NCBI RefSeq assembly: GCF_003144245.1
Contig: NW_020289994.1
Span: 1-64,000 of the forward strand
Direction: 5' to 3'
Length of the DNA stretch: 64,000 nt
DNA from: Jaminaea rosea
Taxonomy: Eukaryota; Basidiomycota; Exobasidiomycetes; Microstromatales
Positions 20,962-31,984 of this stretch are shown in pieces. The notes beneath the pieces are model-generated. The model saw only the letters and a program-made list of their open reading frames with translations. It was not told where the DNA came from and ran no database searches. The number at the start of each line of letters is the position of its first letter. The first letter of the stretch is position 1. A program made the translations under genes and the position numbers.

Positions 20962-23287
20962 CTACGCAACAGCCGCACCCGCACCCGCACCCGTAGCGGC
21001 TTCCTTCTCCCCCTCCTCCCCCCTCGCTCCCCTGCGCCAAGCGCTTGGTCGGGGCCACCTCCAATCGGGCTGCCTCCATCTCTCCCCCCTCTTCATCACC
21101 ACAAACATGACCGCCGTAACCGCGGCGACGAGCACCCCCCATCCACTCTGTAATGCTCCCTGTCCCACCTCCCTCAACAGGGGGCTACTGACCCCACTCG
21201 CCACGCAGGCCAGTACGCCTCGAAATGCCGAGTTGACCGAAATGGCTGCCGAGGATCGGCCGGGATTGGCGTCGACTAGGTAGGAAAGGGAGACGGAGTA
21301 GGTCCAAATTTGCGTGAGGCCCAGCAGGAAGAGGAGAGCGGCAGGCCAGCCTACGTTGGCGTGGTAGTAGAGGGACCAGCCGTACCCTATGAAGCAGGGA
21401 GGGACGGCCAGCATCGGGTAGACAATGGTGCGTAGCCGCCATTCGGATGGGGCCTTGCGCGGGAAAGGGGCGGGGGAAAGAGATGAGATGAGCAAGAGAC
21501 ACCTTCAACGCTCTGTGCCCCCCTTGATCTTGAGGGCGGCGCTCACCTTATGTCCTAATCTTCGTGCCACCTCTCTCAACTTCAAATCACTCAACCTCCC
21601 CCCAACCACGCTGCCAATCACCCCACCAACGCCCAGCGCCAGCAACACGCATCCAACCAAGATGGGCGAGAAGCCGTACGGCGGAGCCACAAAGGTTTCC
21701 GTGGTCGCGAAGCTCAAGCTGTACTGTGCTGCGAAGTTCACGCCGGAGAAGAGGAGGGTGACGAGGTTGTGTGGCTGGGAGAGGACGTGCGCTGCCGAGC
21801 CGAGTGGGGAGACGGAGGAGAAGGAGGGTTTGAAGGAGGGACCCGTGGAGGTAGGGTTCCGCGAGGGTAGACGACGTAGCGTTGTGGTTGCGGTGCGGGA
21901 GAGGAGTGAGAGGGGTTGCAGCGCTATCCGACGTGAGCGTGAGGGGGTTGTGACCTTTTGTTGGGATTCTTCGCGAGTACCGGCAGACCGGGCCGCAGTG
22001 GCGGATACGCCTGGAAGGTTGTTGGCCTCCTTGCCCTGCTCCTCTTGGGGCGCTCGCTCGGGCAATGTCTTGCTCCTCTGAGCGCGCGAGGTAGTACGCG
22101 TGGCCCCCCTCTTCTGCCTCTCAATATGCGTCTCGCTGGCCGTTGTGTACAGGTACTCGATTCCCGCGCCTTGGTAATCCGGTACAGCCATCGGCTTGTG
22201 CTGCTCATCACCATTGGCGTTGGCATCCGGCGAGGCACGCCGCCCTGTCCCCTCGAGATCTCCTCCGTCATGTTTCTCCTCGCGGTGCTCACGCAACCGC
22301 TTCTCGGCCTCGATCCTCGCCTTGTGCCATGCAGCGCTACGCTCGGTGCGAAACGTCTCCTTGAAGGTGCAGTACAGCAGGAAGGAGGCTCCGCCTGCTG
22401 CGGTGAGGAAGTAGAACTGCGCGGCGACGAGGAGGATGCTACGGTCAGCCAGGGACGGCTTCTGCTTCCGCCGCATGAGTGCTGCTTACCGTAGCCCTCC
22501 ACCCAGCAGCCTCGGTCAGTGCTCCCCCGAGGATAGGCGCCAATGCTGGCCCTGAGATGGGCAAACTGTAGTACACCCCGACCTTGACGCCGCGCTCCTC
22601 GGCCTCGTACATATCCGCCAGACTGCCCGCCGCAATACTCAACGTAGCCGCGCTCCCTGCTGCCGCGATACTCCTCAACGCAATCACCGTCGCCATATTG
22701 CGCGCCAAGGGCGTAAACCCCGTCGCGACCGTGTAGAGGCCCATTGCTACTAGAAAGCACTTCTTCCGTCCAAAGATCTCCGAGGTCGGCGACCAGAGGA
22801 GGGGGAACATCCCCTGGAACAAGATGTACAGTGAGACGGATAGGTCGACGGATGCGTCGGATGCGCCCAGGTCTGCTTTTATGTCGGCAATGGCGGGAAA
22901 CCATGCATTGGCGCCCATGGTTGGGATTAGGGCGCCGTACGAGACGATGAAGACTTGGTACCACTTGCGGGCTTCGCTCCACAGACGCGGGTCATCGGTG
23001 ACGGGTACGTGCTCGATGTCCGTTGGCATGCCGTTTGCGTCGTGCTCGTACTCCTCGCTGTGTGAGCTCGACGAGGGGGGAGAAGGAGGCACGTCCTCCT
23101 CATCTTTGCGCTTGCCGCCGCTGTGAGCGGGAGGAGGAGGAGGCGAGGAGGACGAGAAGCTGGATGAGGCTTCTTGCCGTACTAGGTCCTCGTCCACGGA
23201 GGGGATGGGCAGCGCAGCCGTTGCTGGTATGGCTGTTGTGGCGATCTCGTCTCGAGTCGTGTCAGTCGATTGTTCATGGCCTGCCAT
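20962..23287 (-). CDS. MFS drug:H+ antiporter-like transporter (DHA1 group)
   Basis: Three exons: 23287-22490, 22416-21547, 21453-20962 (719 aa). The N-terminal 130 residues are Ser/Pro/Asp-rich and cytosolic. TM1 follows WYQVFIVSYGALIPTMGANAWFPA; the loop with SEIFGRKK is MFS motif A, and the GPALAPILGG stretch is the antiporter motif C region (GxxxGPxxGG-like). GWRATFYFL is assembled across intron 1. A hydrophilic loop of roughly 160 residues, rich in Arg/Ser/Thr, separates the two six-helix halves. The last exon has the closing helices and a Gly/Ala tail. This fits the fungal DHA1 group of multidrug and polyamine exporters; the substrate is unknown. Start ATG 23287 is the first ATG; the frame reads further upstream only from a TTG codon. 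Intron 2 ends in a less common AAG acceptor. Confidence 0.85.
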
Positions 23288-24412
23288 GGCGTCGTGCCGG
23301 CGTCCTCGTCCTCGAGCTGGCAAGTAGCGAGGATGAATGAATGAATGAATGAATGAAGCTCTGCGTCACGTCGCCAGGGTAGCTAGCTGAGCATGCCAGA
23401 CCGGCTGGCTGGTTAGTCGCGCCTCGAGATGAAAGGAGTGAGTGACGTCGCCTCGCCTCGCTGCCTTTGGCTATTGTAGGAGAACTGAAAGGAAAGAAAT
23501 GCTCGACGACCTGCTCATGGGATGATCCTGTGCTTGCTTGATGTGGGATACAGGCTAGCCTGATCATTTGACTCACTCACCTCGCCCCCCACTCCTCGAC
23601 CCCAGACCCAAAGGAGAATTCGCCGCCTGTGCCGCCCCGCCTGTCCCACAGTGCGGCGTGCGGTGCGGCATCGACTCGCATCTGATCGGCAGACAGGACA
23701 AGACGAAGATTATTCCCGCCAGGCCGCGCTCCGCGATCTCCGGAGGAAGGAAGGCGGGGAGGGGTCCGAGGGTCGAGCATGGCGACGAGAACGGGATGAT
23801 GAGGAGGCAGAGGGGGCGGGGAAGGAGGTGATGTGATGCGATTTGATTTGTTTTGATTTGATATAGGAAATGCAGAGGAAGAGCATTGTCCAGTCTATGA
23901 TGGCTTGAAGGCCCCCAGCTTACTTCCTGGCAGCTCAGACAGACGGCGAGACTATCGTTTCTAGGGAAGGCACACGATATGCCACACTCCCAAACGTATC
24001 GATCAGTCGTGACGAGCGGTGCAACCTTGCCATCATGCTCCCCTCACCCCCCGATTCTCGCTCTTGACCTCATCGTCGTCCTCCTCACCTCAATCTCGAG
24101 CTGCCTCATCCCTGCTCCCGCCACGCGGCGCCTTGTCGCTCTCTCCGTCCGGCTCATCTTTCACGGCAAAGAAGGCGGACCGGACAAGGCCTCTTGGCTT
24201 GGCCCGGCGGCGGCCTCTGCATTTGGCATGAGGGCCGTGGAGCGTGGAGCGGGCGTGGGACGCAACTTCCTCCTCCTCATCATTCGATATCGATCCGATT
24301 CCCTTGCTGCGAAGTCACCTCGCCCTGATCGATATCGACCTTCTCCTCCTCCTCCTCCTCCCCACCATCGTATTCGCCGGTCGCATTCGCACACGGGCGG
24401 TATAGAGCAAGC
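23288..24412. other. Divergent region between MFS and ANT1-type genes
   Basis: No gene seen in 1.1 kb. Holds a GAAT tetranucleotide repeat (about 23332-23357, six units) 45 bp upstream of the MFS start, and CTCCTC-rich tracts at about 24060-24120 and 24340-24362 on the plus strand just before the carrier gene, consistent with a pyrimidine-rich promoter. Confidence 0.5.
23332..23357 (+). repeat. (GAAT)n microsatellite
   Basis: Six tandem 4-bp units in the upstream flank of the MFS transporter gene. Confidence 0.85.
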
Positions 24413-25623
24413 ATGGATCAACCTCTTACCCCATTCGGCGATGCCGTTGCTGGCGCTCTAGGAGCAGGTGAGTCCATCCCCTGCCCCCCTGCTTCGTTCC
24501 CCCATCGCTGTTTGTGAAGCTAACCTTGCCTCACACACACACACACCTCGCAATGCAGCCACGGCGGCCATCATCACCTACCCCTTGGACATGAGCAAAA
24601 CCCGCATTCAAGCTGGACTGCTCGAAAAGGAGGTGACCGTCAGAGGGCAGGACGGTAAACCGCGAAAGGTCAAGATTTCACCGAACATCTTCAAGGGGGT
24701 GTTGGAGGTCGTAAAACGGGATGGGATTCCAGCCCTTTACTCGGGCGTGGTGGCCAGCACGATGAACACGTTGAGTGAGTATTCGCCCGTGCGCGCGCGC
24801 GTGGTGGTGCTCAGCATGAATTTGAATTGGGGAGGCTGACTTGACTGCTCGCGCACCAGGCCTTCAATTCTCCTACTTCTTCTTCTACTCGTCCATCCGC
24901 ACCTTCTGGCTCGAGCGACTAACAAAGAAGACTCCGCCCGGCGTCCGCGTCGTCATTGGAACCGCTTCGGAGCTGATCATTGGGGCCCTTGCAGCCGCCG
25001 TCGCGCAAGTATTCACCATCCCCGTGAGCGTCATAGCCACCCGGCAGCAGTTGCGTCCCCGCAAGACACGGGAGGTGGAGAAGGCAGCACAGGCCTCTGC
25101 GGCTGTTGGTGCTCCGGGTCAGGCGCCGGTGAAGAGGGGTGGGGTCAAGGAGGAGGAGGACGACGAGGACTACTCCTTTTTGGGAGTGGGGAAAAAGATC
25201 ATCAAGCAAGACGGACCCACAGGTCTCTGGCGCGGTCTTAAGCCTTCCCTTCTCCTCGTCGTAAACCCCTCCCTCACCTACGGGGTATTCGAACGTATCA
25301 AATCCCTCATCCTCACTGCGACCCCTGATGGGAAAATGACCCCCTGGCAATCCTTCTTCGTCGGAGCCCTCTCCAAGTCCTTGGCTACAATCGTCACATT
25401 CCCTTACATCCTCGCCAAGTTGATCTTGCAGAGCGAGCGACCACCGGAAAAGGGGGCGATTGGTCTTTTGGCGAGGATAGCGAGGGAGAAAGGGATCAAA
25501 GGATGGTATCAGGGGATGGAGGCGCAGTTGATTAAGGCAGTGATTACGCAGGCCTTCTTATTTACTGCGAGGGATTATTTCACTGATACGGCCAAGTTGA
25601 TGATGAATAAGAGGAAGGCGTGA
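24413..25623 (+). CDS. ANT1: Peroxisomal adenine nucleotide carrier, ANT1/PMP47 type
   Basis: Mitochondrial-carrier-family protein, 344 aa, three exons: 24413-24467, 24559-24774, 24860-25623. The three carrier repeats are visible: repeat 1 has the full signature YPLDMSKTRIQ; repeat 2 begins IPVSVIATRQQ, where the acidic and basic signature positions are altered; repeat 3 begins FPYILAKLILQ. FSYFFFYSSIR in the second helix pair and the GLWRGLKPSLLLVVNPSLTYG block resemble the PMP47/Ant1 group, which brings ATP into peroxisomes for fatty-acid activation. A loop of about 45 residues rich in Lys/Glu/Asp lies between helices 3 and 4. Assignment to the peroxisomal rather than another carrier subgroup is a family-level judgement. 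The first exon encodes only 18 residues. Confidence 0.82.
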
Positions 25624-25934
25624 GGTCGCGAGGGGGCGCGATGTGGGGGGGAGGCGCCTTCCTTGAGGTCATGTGAATGATGATGCGCTTCTGTTCGATT
25701 GCAATGAAGACACGGATAGAGCTTTGAGAGATGATGGAGAGAGGCTTGAGAGAATGGAGGCATATACGCATTGCAGTAACAGGCTGGCATGAGCGCATCT
25801 CTCTCGCAGACGTGTGTGGCTCGTGCGGCGCTCTGGACAGACGGGGAACGCGGCGGTGCATACAATCAACACCTCGTTCTCCTCCTCGCTTCCTTCCACC
25901 CTATCCCTCTCTCTCCTACTCGTCATCAACATAC
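25624..25934. other. Gap between carrier and sugar-transporter genes
   Basis: A 311-bp tandem intergenic stretch. The 60 bp before 25935 are rich in C and T (CTTCC, CTCTCTCC) and probably contain the start region of the transporter gene. Nothing else is seen. Confidence 0.45.
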
Positions 25935-28004
25935 ATGGTGGGCAGCGGCGGCGGCGGTGGCGGCGACTCGCACACCTCCTTCCAACAATATGACGACGGC
26001 ATCCACCGCCTTGTGGGCACGCCGCACATCCGTGGCCCCTCGCATCTCCAACTTCCCCTCCTCGCCCTGGGCTTCTTCGGCTTCCAAATGGTCTGGTCAA
26101 TAGAAATGGCCTATGGTACTCCCTTTCTCCTCGAGCTTGGTCTGAGCAAATCTACAATGGCCATCGTATTCATAGCGGGACCCATCAGCGGGCTAGTTGT
26201 CCAACCCCTCATCGGTACATTGGCAGATTCCTCTACTCACCCTTGGGGAAGACGTAGGCCTTACCTCGTTGCTGCTACGTTGGTCACTGCAGCTTTTGTG
26301 CTCTTGTTCGGATTCGCGAGGCTACTCCCTGCGTTGCTAGGGATGGAGGTAGATCAGGCTGGGTGGGCTACTCCTACTCTGGCCGTCGTGGGGATCTGGG
26401 GGATGGACTTTGCTGTAAACGCAATGATGGCTCTGGATCGATCCCTTTTGCTTGATATGCTGCCAAGGGAGAGACAGGCCGATGGAACTGCTTGGTCTGC
26501 CAGACTGGCAACTTTGGGGGCCATTCTAGGTGAGTTAAAGGGGGGGACGCGGTCATACCACGTCTCGTCACGTCGTCATTGCGCTCTCCCGAAGCTGACA
26601 CTTCCCCTCCTTTGGCACTTTACCCCTCGCACAGGCTTCTTCGTGGGTGATATAGACCTCCCCGCCACTTTTCCCTTCACCATCCTCCCCTCCTTCCTCC
26701 TCGCCGGGACCCGAACCCCAAGCGAGGGGCAGGTGCGCTGTCTCTCCCTCATCACGGCCTTTTCCGTTCTCACCACCCACGCAGTCGTGGCATGGTGCGC
26801 CGTAGAGCAGCGCCTCGTCGAGGTGTGCCCCTCAGATGAAGCGGGCGCAGCTGCTGCGCGAAGAAGAAGAAGACATCGACGGCACCCTCGAGGAGGTGGT
26901 TCGATACTGCTGGACCCGATCAGGTCCGCCAGCGAGTCCCTGAGGGAGATCGTGGCTGTCGCCCGCAGCCTACCACCGCGCATCACGAGCATCTTTGCCG
27001 TGCAGCTGTGCAGCTTCGTCAGTTGGTTCCCGATGCTCTTTTACGCCACAGAATGGATCGCTACGGCCGTCCTTGCGCCCACCGCTACTACGGACAAGGA
27101 TAGAGCGAGAGGCACTCGTGCCGGGTCCCACGCCATGTTCCTTCAAGCGCTCGTCAGCTTTGCGTGTTCGGCTGGCCTACCTTTCTTGCTCCCTGACCCG
27201 GATAACAAGGGCGAAATCGATTCGGCGAGTAGTAGCACAAAGACTCATTCCGCATGGCTACCATCCTGGCTCTCCAGACTAGCGGCGCGTCGCCCGCGCA
27301 CCTCCCTCCTCAAGCTCTGGCGCTACGCCCACCTACTCCTCTTCGCCCTCGTCACCCTAGGCAGCGGACCCGCTCAGGCGACGCACAGCCTGCGCGGCGC
27401 AAAGGCTATTGTGGCCGCCTCTGGCTTCTCGTGGGCTGTGACTAATTGGGCGCCTTATGCTTTGATTGGGATATTCCTTCAAGAGGGGGAGGGTAAAGGA
27501 GGTGGGGAAGGGGGGCAGGGGGAGGGCATGGCTCTTGGAGCTGGGAGGGCGAGGAGGGGCCAATACCAGTCTGTTCCCTCGAGCGAAGAGTTGGGCGAGG
27601 CGGAGGGAGAGGGAAATGAGACGGTCATTGACCACGATCGAGAGGGCGCCGACGAAGACGACTTGGAGCATCGCCCCACCTCCCTTGGGGGAGGCGATCC
27701 AGCCTCAACCTCGTCCTCCGGCTCTGCCTCCTCCTCCGCACGAGCAGGCTCCGTTCTCGGGCTGCACAACGTGAGCATAGTCATTCCGCAGATGAGCGTC
27801 TCCCTCGTCTCGTCACTGCTCTTCGCCCTCTTCCCGGACGATGCGCAAGAAGGCGTTGCGGGTGGGACAACCTTGGGCTGGATCATCAGGCTTGGCGGGC
27901 TCAGTAGCTTGGGAGCGGCTTGGTTGACGTGGGGCCTTGAGGAGGACGTGGAGCGAGAGAGAGCGAGGGGCAGGCGGCGATCCTCGAGCAGTGCGGTAGA
28001 GTAG
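25935..28004 (+). CDS. Sucrose/alpha-glucoside:H+ symporter-like protein (SLC45/GPH type)
   Basis: Two exons, 25935-26529 and 26635-28004 (654 aa). A 12-helix sugar transporter related to plant sucrose carriers, animal SLC45 and fission yeast Sut1. Family marks: GFQMVWSIEMAYGTPFLLELGLS at helix 1, GPISGLVVQPLIGTLAD, HPWGRRRPYLV (the RxGRRRP-like loop), WGMDFAVNAMMALDRSLLLD, LCSFVSWFPMLFYATEW, and SWAVTNWAPYALIGIFLQE. The intron joins GAIL to GFFVGDIDLP in frame. Two long hydrophilic stretches, a poly-Arg one after helix 6 and a Glu/Gly/Ser-rich one of about 100 residues before the last pair of helices, make it longer than plant members. The sugar carried cannot be fixed from sequence. Upstream in-frame codons lack family similarity, so ATG 25935 was chosen. 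Confidence 0.85.
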   Translation: MVGSGGGGGGDSHTSFQQYDDGIHRLVGTPHIRGPSHLQLPLLALGFFGFQMVWSIEMAYGTPFLLELGLSKSTMAIVFIAGPISGLVVQPLIGTLADSSTHPWGRRRPYLVAATLVTAAFVLLFGFARLLPALLGMEVDQAGWATPTLAVVGIWGMDFAVNAMMALDRSLLLDMLPRERQADGTAWSARLATLGAILGELKGGTRSYHVSSRRHCALPKLTLPLLWHFTPRTGFFVGDIDLPATFPFTILPSFLLAGTRTPSEGQVRCLSLITAFSVLTTHAVVAWCAVEQRLVEVCPSDEAGAAAARRRRRHRRHPRGGGSILLDPIRSASESLREIVAVARSLPPRITSIFAVQLCSFVSWFPMLFYATEWIATAVLAPTATTDKDRARGTRAGSHAMFLQALVSFACSAGLPFLLPDPDNKGEIDSASSSTKTHSAWLPSWLSRLAARRPRTSLLKLWRYAHLLLFALVTLGSGPAQATHSLRGAKAIVAASGFSWAVTNWAPYALIGIFLQEGEGKGGGEGGQGEGMALGAGRARRGQYQSVPSSEELGEAEGEGNETVIDHDREGADEDDLEHRPTSLGGGDPASTSSSGSASSSARAGSVLGLHNVSIVIPQMSVSLVSSLLFALFPDDAQEGVAGGTTLGWIIRLGGLSSLGAAWLTWGLEEDVERERARGRRRSSSSAVE

Positions 28005-28269
28005 GGTTAGAAGATGCGAAGCAAGACGTCACGACAGCGAATAGATCAGATCAGATACCATATCACACGAGCCAAGCGGCCTGTTCGTAGAGCGAGCAAG
28101 AGGACTTTTTCGTGGAGTATTAAGCATAATAATGATAACAGTGGCGCGTGCACGAAAGGGCCCACCAGTCGTGAGCCCTGCAGGACATCGCTGCGTGGAT
28201 CGCCACTCGAACCTCCCCTACACCTACACTCGGGTCGCTCCTCCCTCCCATCTTCACGCCATGCCCACT

Positions 28270-28869
28270 TCAAGCGACAACAGGCGCAGCTCCCGCACCA
28301 CCAGCGGCAGCGCTAGTGGGAGCAGGCGGGTCAGCGAACTGCGGGCACTCCCTCGCAACGTGGTCCGGCGCCTGGCAGCGGTAGCAGAGCTTAGGGCCAC
28401 GCGGGGCAGCACCACCCATACGTCCCGCAGCGGCGCCAGGGGCGGCCCTGCAGTCCCTTGCAAAGTGGTTGGCGCCACCGCACGCCCTGCAGGTGATCCC
28501 TGCGGCGCTACGAGGGGCCCCGGCACCAGGTCCCTGCGGGCATTGACGGGCAAGGTGGGGTCCACCGCACGTGAAGCAGGCCTTGGCCGCTACTGGGGCT
28601 CCACCAGCGCCAGCGGCAGCAGCGTTTGCGCCGCCAGCGTTGGCTGAGGCGGGGGGCTGGCTGCAGTTGGCCTTGATATGGCCCGTGCCGCCGCAGCGGT
28701 AGCATTGCTTGTTGTCGTCGGTGCGCGGGTTAGGGCAGGCGGACGACTCGTGGCCGGGCTCGCCGCAGACGAAGCAGAGGCGAGCGGGGGAGGAGCACGA
28801 GTCTGCCAGGTGGCCCAGGCGACCGCAGACGAAGCAGGCGCGACGACGGTTGGAGTGAGGGGTGGACAT
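28270..28869 (-). CDS. GIS2: CCHC zinc-knuckle nucleic-acid-binding protein, GIS2/CNBP type
   Basis: 199 aa, one coding exon. Six zinc knuckles are seen: CFVCGRLGHLADSC, CFVCGEPGHESSAC, CYRCGGTGHIKANC, CFTCGGPHLARQC, CRACGGANHFARDC and CYRCQAPDHVAREC. Five have the standard C-x2-C-x4-H-x4-C spacing; the fourth is one residue short between the second Cys and His. Ala/Gly-rich linkers separate the later ones. Family members (yeast Gis2, fission yeast Byr3, human CNBP) bind single-stranded nucleic acid and act in translation of certain mRNAs. A likely leader intron (donor at 28955, acceptor ending at 28876) lies just upstream of the ATG. The gene is convergent with the sugar transporter. Confidence 0.9.
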   Translation of the reverse strand: MSTPHSNRRRACFVCGRLGHLADSCSSPARLCFVCGEPGHESSACPNPRTDDNKQCYRCGGTGHIKANCSQPPASANAGGANAAAAGAGGAPVAAKACFTCGGPHLARQCPQGPGAGAPRSAAGITCRACGGANHFARDCRAAPGAAAGRMGGAAPRGPKLCYRCQAPDHVARECPQFADPPAPTSAAAGGAGAAPVVA

Positions 28870-30635
28870 GATTGTCTGCGTGGGTGTGAGGAGGGAGGTG
28901 GGGATGTCGTGTGAGTCGGTGCGTCTGCATACATGCGAGCGGATGGGCAGCTCACCTGCTTTACGAAGGGGTTTGCTACTGCACAGCTGTTCTTTCTTGT
29001 TCGCTTCTTGACCGCTACTTGATCCGCTCCCCGATATTAACTCTCGAGAAGTTGGTAAAAGTCTTTTTTGTGGTGGTGGCGGTTTGGACGAGAAGAAGGC
29101 AATAAGCGCTGCAGCGACTTGGCTTGCATTTCGACTTGACTTGGATGTCGTGTGGCTCTTGCTCGCGCTGCTCCAGTGCAGTTGCAGTGCGCGAGCGAGA
29201 GCAAAGCAGAGCAAAGCAGAGCCGGCAAAGCCATTTTGGCCGTTGAGCGGGCTGCAAATGGGGAGGATAGACTTCCGTTCCGACCCGACGACGGAGCTAC
29301 GTATCGCCGCCCTTCGTCACCGCCACGGCCTCGCATCGAGGTACGATGGGACGTTGCGATGAGGGGCGGAGGCAAGGCGGCAAAGTGACCTGGCCAGGGC
29401 GGAGAGGTCAAGGCACAGGTACGGCATGCTGCGCGCGAATGAGCATTTGACAACGCCATGGTGATGGGCATATGCGTGCTAGATCGGCGCGTTCGAGAGC
29501 TGATCATCAGGCCGACGCTCGAGCCTCTTGCGCCGATGGGCTCTGCTCAGATAGGCTCGCAGGCGGTGAGTCGCGATGGAGGCGTCCGAACCCAGTCGGA
29601 GCGTTCTCGCGTCGATACGAGTCTCTTTGTCGCTGAGCATGCCTGTCGCTCTCCGCCAAATAGCGGTGACGGCGGTGGTGAGCATGGTAACTCAGGTCGA
29701 GGTCGAGCAGATGACATGAAAGAGCGGCGATTGTTGACAGCGTGCTCAGACCTGACACCGTCTGACTGTTGTCATTGAGATGCGACGACGTATGGAGCTC
29801 CACTAAGCATGGTACGGACCACATCTCCGCCGCTGACGATGAGACCAGCTGCGACCAGCTCTCACATTCTCACAATTGCAGTCGATGTCATCTCTTGCCT
29901 GCTCTGCTCTGACTCTCTCCCCCTCGTCGTCCCTCACGACGCACGCTGCTTCACCATCACCCGCATCGTAGCTTCTCGATTCTCGAAATTGGCCCTGACT
30001 AGCAGCAGGCTAGCTGCGTCGATGCTGGCTTGGCTTGCTCTGCGTGGCGTCTGGCTAGCTGGCCGACGCTGCTTCTTTTTGGGCGACGAGTGGTGGCGGC
30101 GCGGCGCGGGCGCGGGGAGGGGGCACAAACGTCGAGACGCGCGGGGGCGTTGAGTCGGCTGTGTGTGTGCTGTGTTGCTGCTGCCCTGCCCCCCCTCTCG
30201 CCGCTCTTCCGCCCGGTGCGTGGCGGGAGGAAGGGGGGCGGGTCGAGCGCCAGCTGGCGTGGCCTGGCCCTGAGCGTGGCTGGCTGGCTGGCTGGCTAGC
30301 TGGCTGGCGTGGCCTTGTCTCGTCGACTCAACTCGAGGACTTGGGATTGCTTGCCGCCGCCCTGTCGACGTCGTCGTCGCCTGAGCCAGAGCCAGAGGCA
30401 AGCCAGCCCAGCCGCCCAGCAGAAGCGCCGCGCCCGCCCGCCCGCCTGCTCGCTCGCTCGCTCGCCCCCCTCGTCGACGACTCCTTTCTCCTCATCATCA
30501 CTACCACACCAACACACCACTACCACCAACCCCGGTCTCGACCCTCGATCACAACAACTTGTCACAAGACCACTCGATTCCATTTCGTCTGCTCCGACCC
30601 AACACAGCCCCCCACTCTCTTCACAAACAACAAAG
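28870..30635. other. Divergent region between GIS2 and 14-3-3 genes
   Basis: About 1.8 kb without a supported coding gene. The GIS2 side holds its probable 80-nt leader intron (28876-28955). The 14-3-3 side has a GGCT repeat (30277-30308), CGCC/CGCT runs (30431-30466) and a long C/T/A-rich leader with little G (30480-30630), typical of the untranslated leader of a highly expressed fungal gene. Near 29200 a 10-bp unit (AGAGCAAAGC) is tandemly doubled. Confidence 0.5.
30277..30308 (+). repeat. (GGCT)n repeat upstream of 14-3-3
   Basis: About seven GGCT units with one interruption, 330 bp upstream of the 14-3-3 start. Confidence 0.8.
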
Positions 30636-31984
30636 ATGTCCGACGACCGTTCTAGCCACGTCTACCTCGTGAGTCGGACGACCTCGCCGCGTTCCCGCGT
30701 GCGCATTGCTGATCATGAGTAATTGCACCCCTTCTCGTTTCAGGCTAAGCTCGCCGAGCAGGCTGAGCGATATGAGGGTGAGTAGAGCGCGCAAAGACGA
30801 GCGGATGGCGTGGTGATTGGCGCGACGTTTCAGGGGATCAGATTGGGGGGGGGATGCATATATGGCGTGGGGATGGGTGGATGATAAGGACGGGAGGAGG
30901 AAGGACACGTAGAGAGCAGAGCAGAGCATCGCTTCGCTTCATTACCAAGCCATCGTGCTACGTAGCCCGAGATACTAACGCACCCTTCACGCCGCACACA
31001 CGCGCAGAGATGGTCTCGGAGATGAAGCTCGTCGCCAGCCAAGACAGCGAGCTCACCGTCGAGGAGCGCAACCTCCTCTCCGTCGCCTACAAGAACGTCA
31101 TTGGTGCTCGCCGTGCCTCGTGGCGCATCGTCTCGTCGATTGAGCAGAAGGAGGAGTCCAAGGACAACGAGTCCCAGGTGACCATGATCAAGAAGTACCG
31201 CGAGAAGATCGAGGCTGAGTGAGTGCGGAGTCAGGCGTGGTATCGTCTCTCTTTGCATAACTTTTCGGATTGCTAATGGCGCCCACTAAACTCCGCAACA
31301 GGCTGGCCCAGATCTGCGAGGACATTCTTGACGTCCTGGACAAGCACCTCATCCCCTCTGCCGCTTCGGGCGAGAGCAAGGTCTTCTACCACAAGATGTG
31401 CGTGCCCGCGGCGCAACAAAACCGATGTGCTGTCTTACTGATCCCTTGTCGCCGCCCCCACGCCCTCACAGGAAGGGAGACTACCACCGCTACCTCGCCG
31501 AGTTCGCCACCGGTGACAAGCGCAAGGACTCTGCTGACAAGTGGGTGCTCTCGAGATAGCGAGACACGCGAGACATTTCACTGACACTCGTCGTCTTCGC
31601 CACACTCGCAGGTCTCTCGAGGCTTACAAGGCCGCCTCGGACGTCGCCGTCACCGAGCTCCCCCCTACGCACCCCATCCGTCTGGGTCTCGCCCTCAACT
31701 TCTCCGTCTTCTACTACGAGATCCTCAACTCGCCCGACCGCGCCTGCCATCTCGCCAAGCAGGCCTTCGACGACGCCATTGCCGAGCTCGACACCCTCTC
31801 CGAGGAGAGCTACAAGGACTCAACGCTCATCATGCAGCTCCTCCGTGACAACCTCACTCTCTGGACCTCGGACATGCAAGAGTCCGAGAGCAAGCCCGCA
31901 GAGGGTGGTGCCGCCGCCGCTGGCGCGACCGAGGGTGCCGCTGCTGCCCCCGCCGCTGAGACCAAGGGCGAGGAGGCCGCCTAA
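30636..31984 (+). CDS. BMH1: 14-3-3 protein
   Basis: Phosphoserine/threonine-binding adaptor, 271 aa. Six exons: 30636-30668, 30744-30777, 31008-31218, 31302-31397, 31472-31540, 31612-31984. Diagnostic blocks: [16 protein letters not shown], the first signature [11 protein letters not shown] with [53 protein letters not shown], and the second signature [21 protein letters not shown]. All phosphopeptide-binding basic residues are in place (the K in VAYKNV, R in GARRAS, and RY in YHRYLAE). The tail is Ala/Glu/Gly-rich and ends GEEAA. The first two exons encode 11 residues each and are recoverable only through the conserved N-terminus. It is a hub for signalling and morphogenesis. The gene symbol is by analogy with yeast; fungi may carry one or two paralogues. 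Confidence 0.96.
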
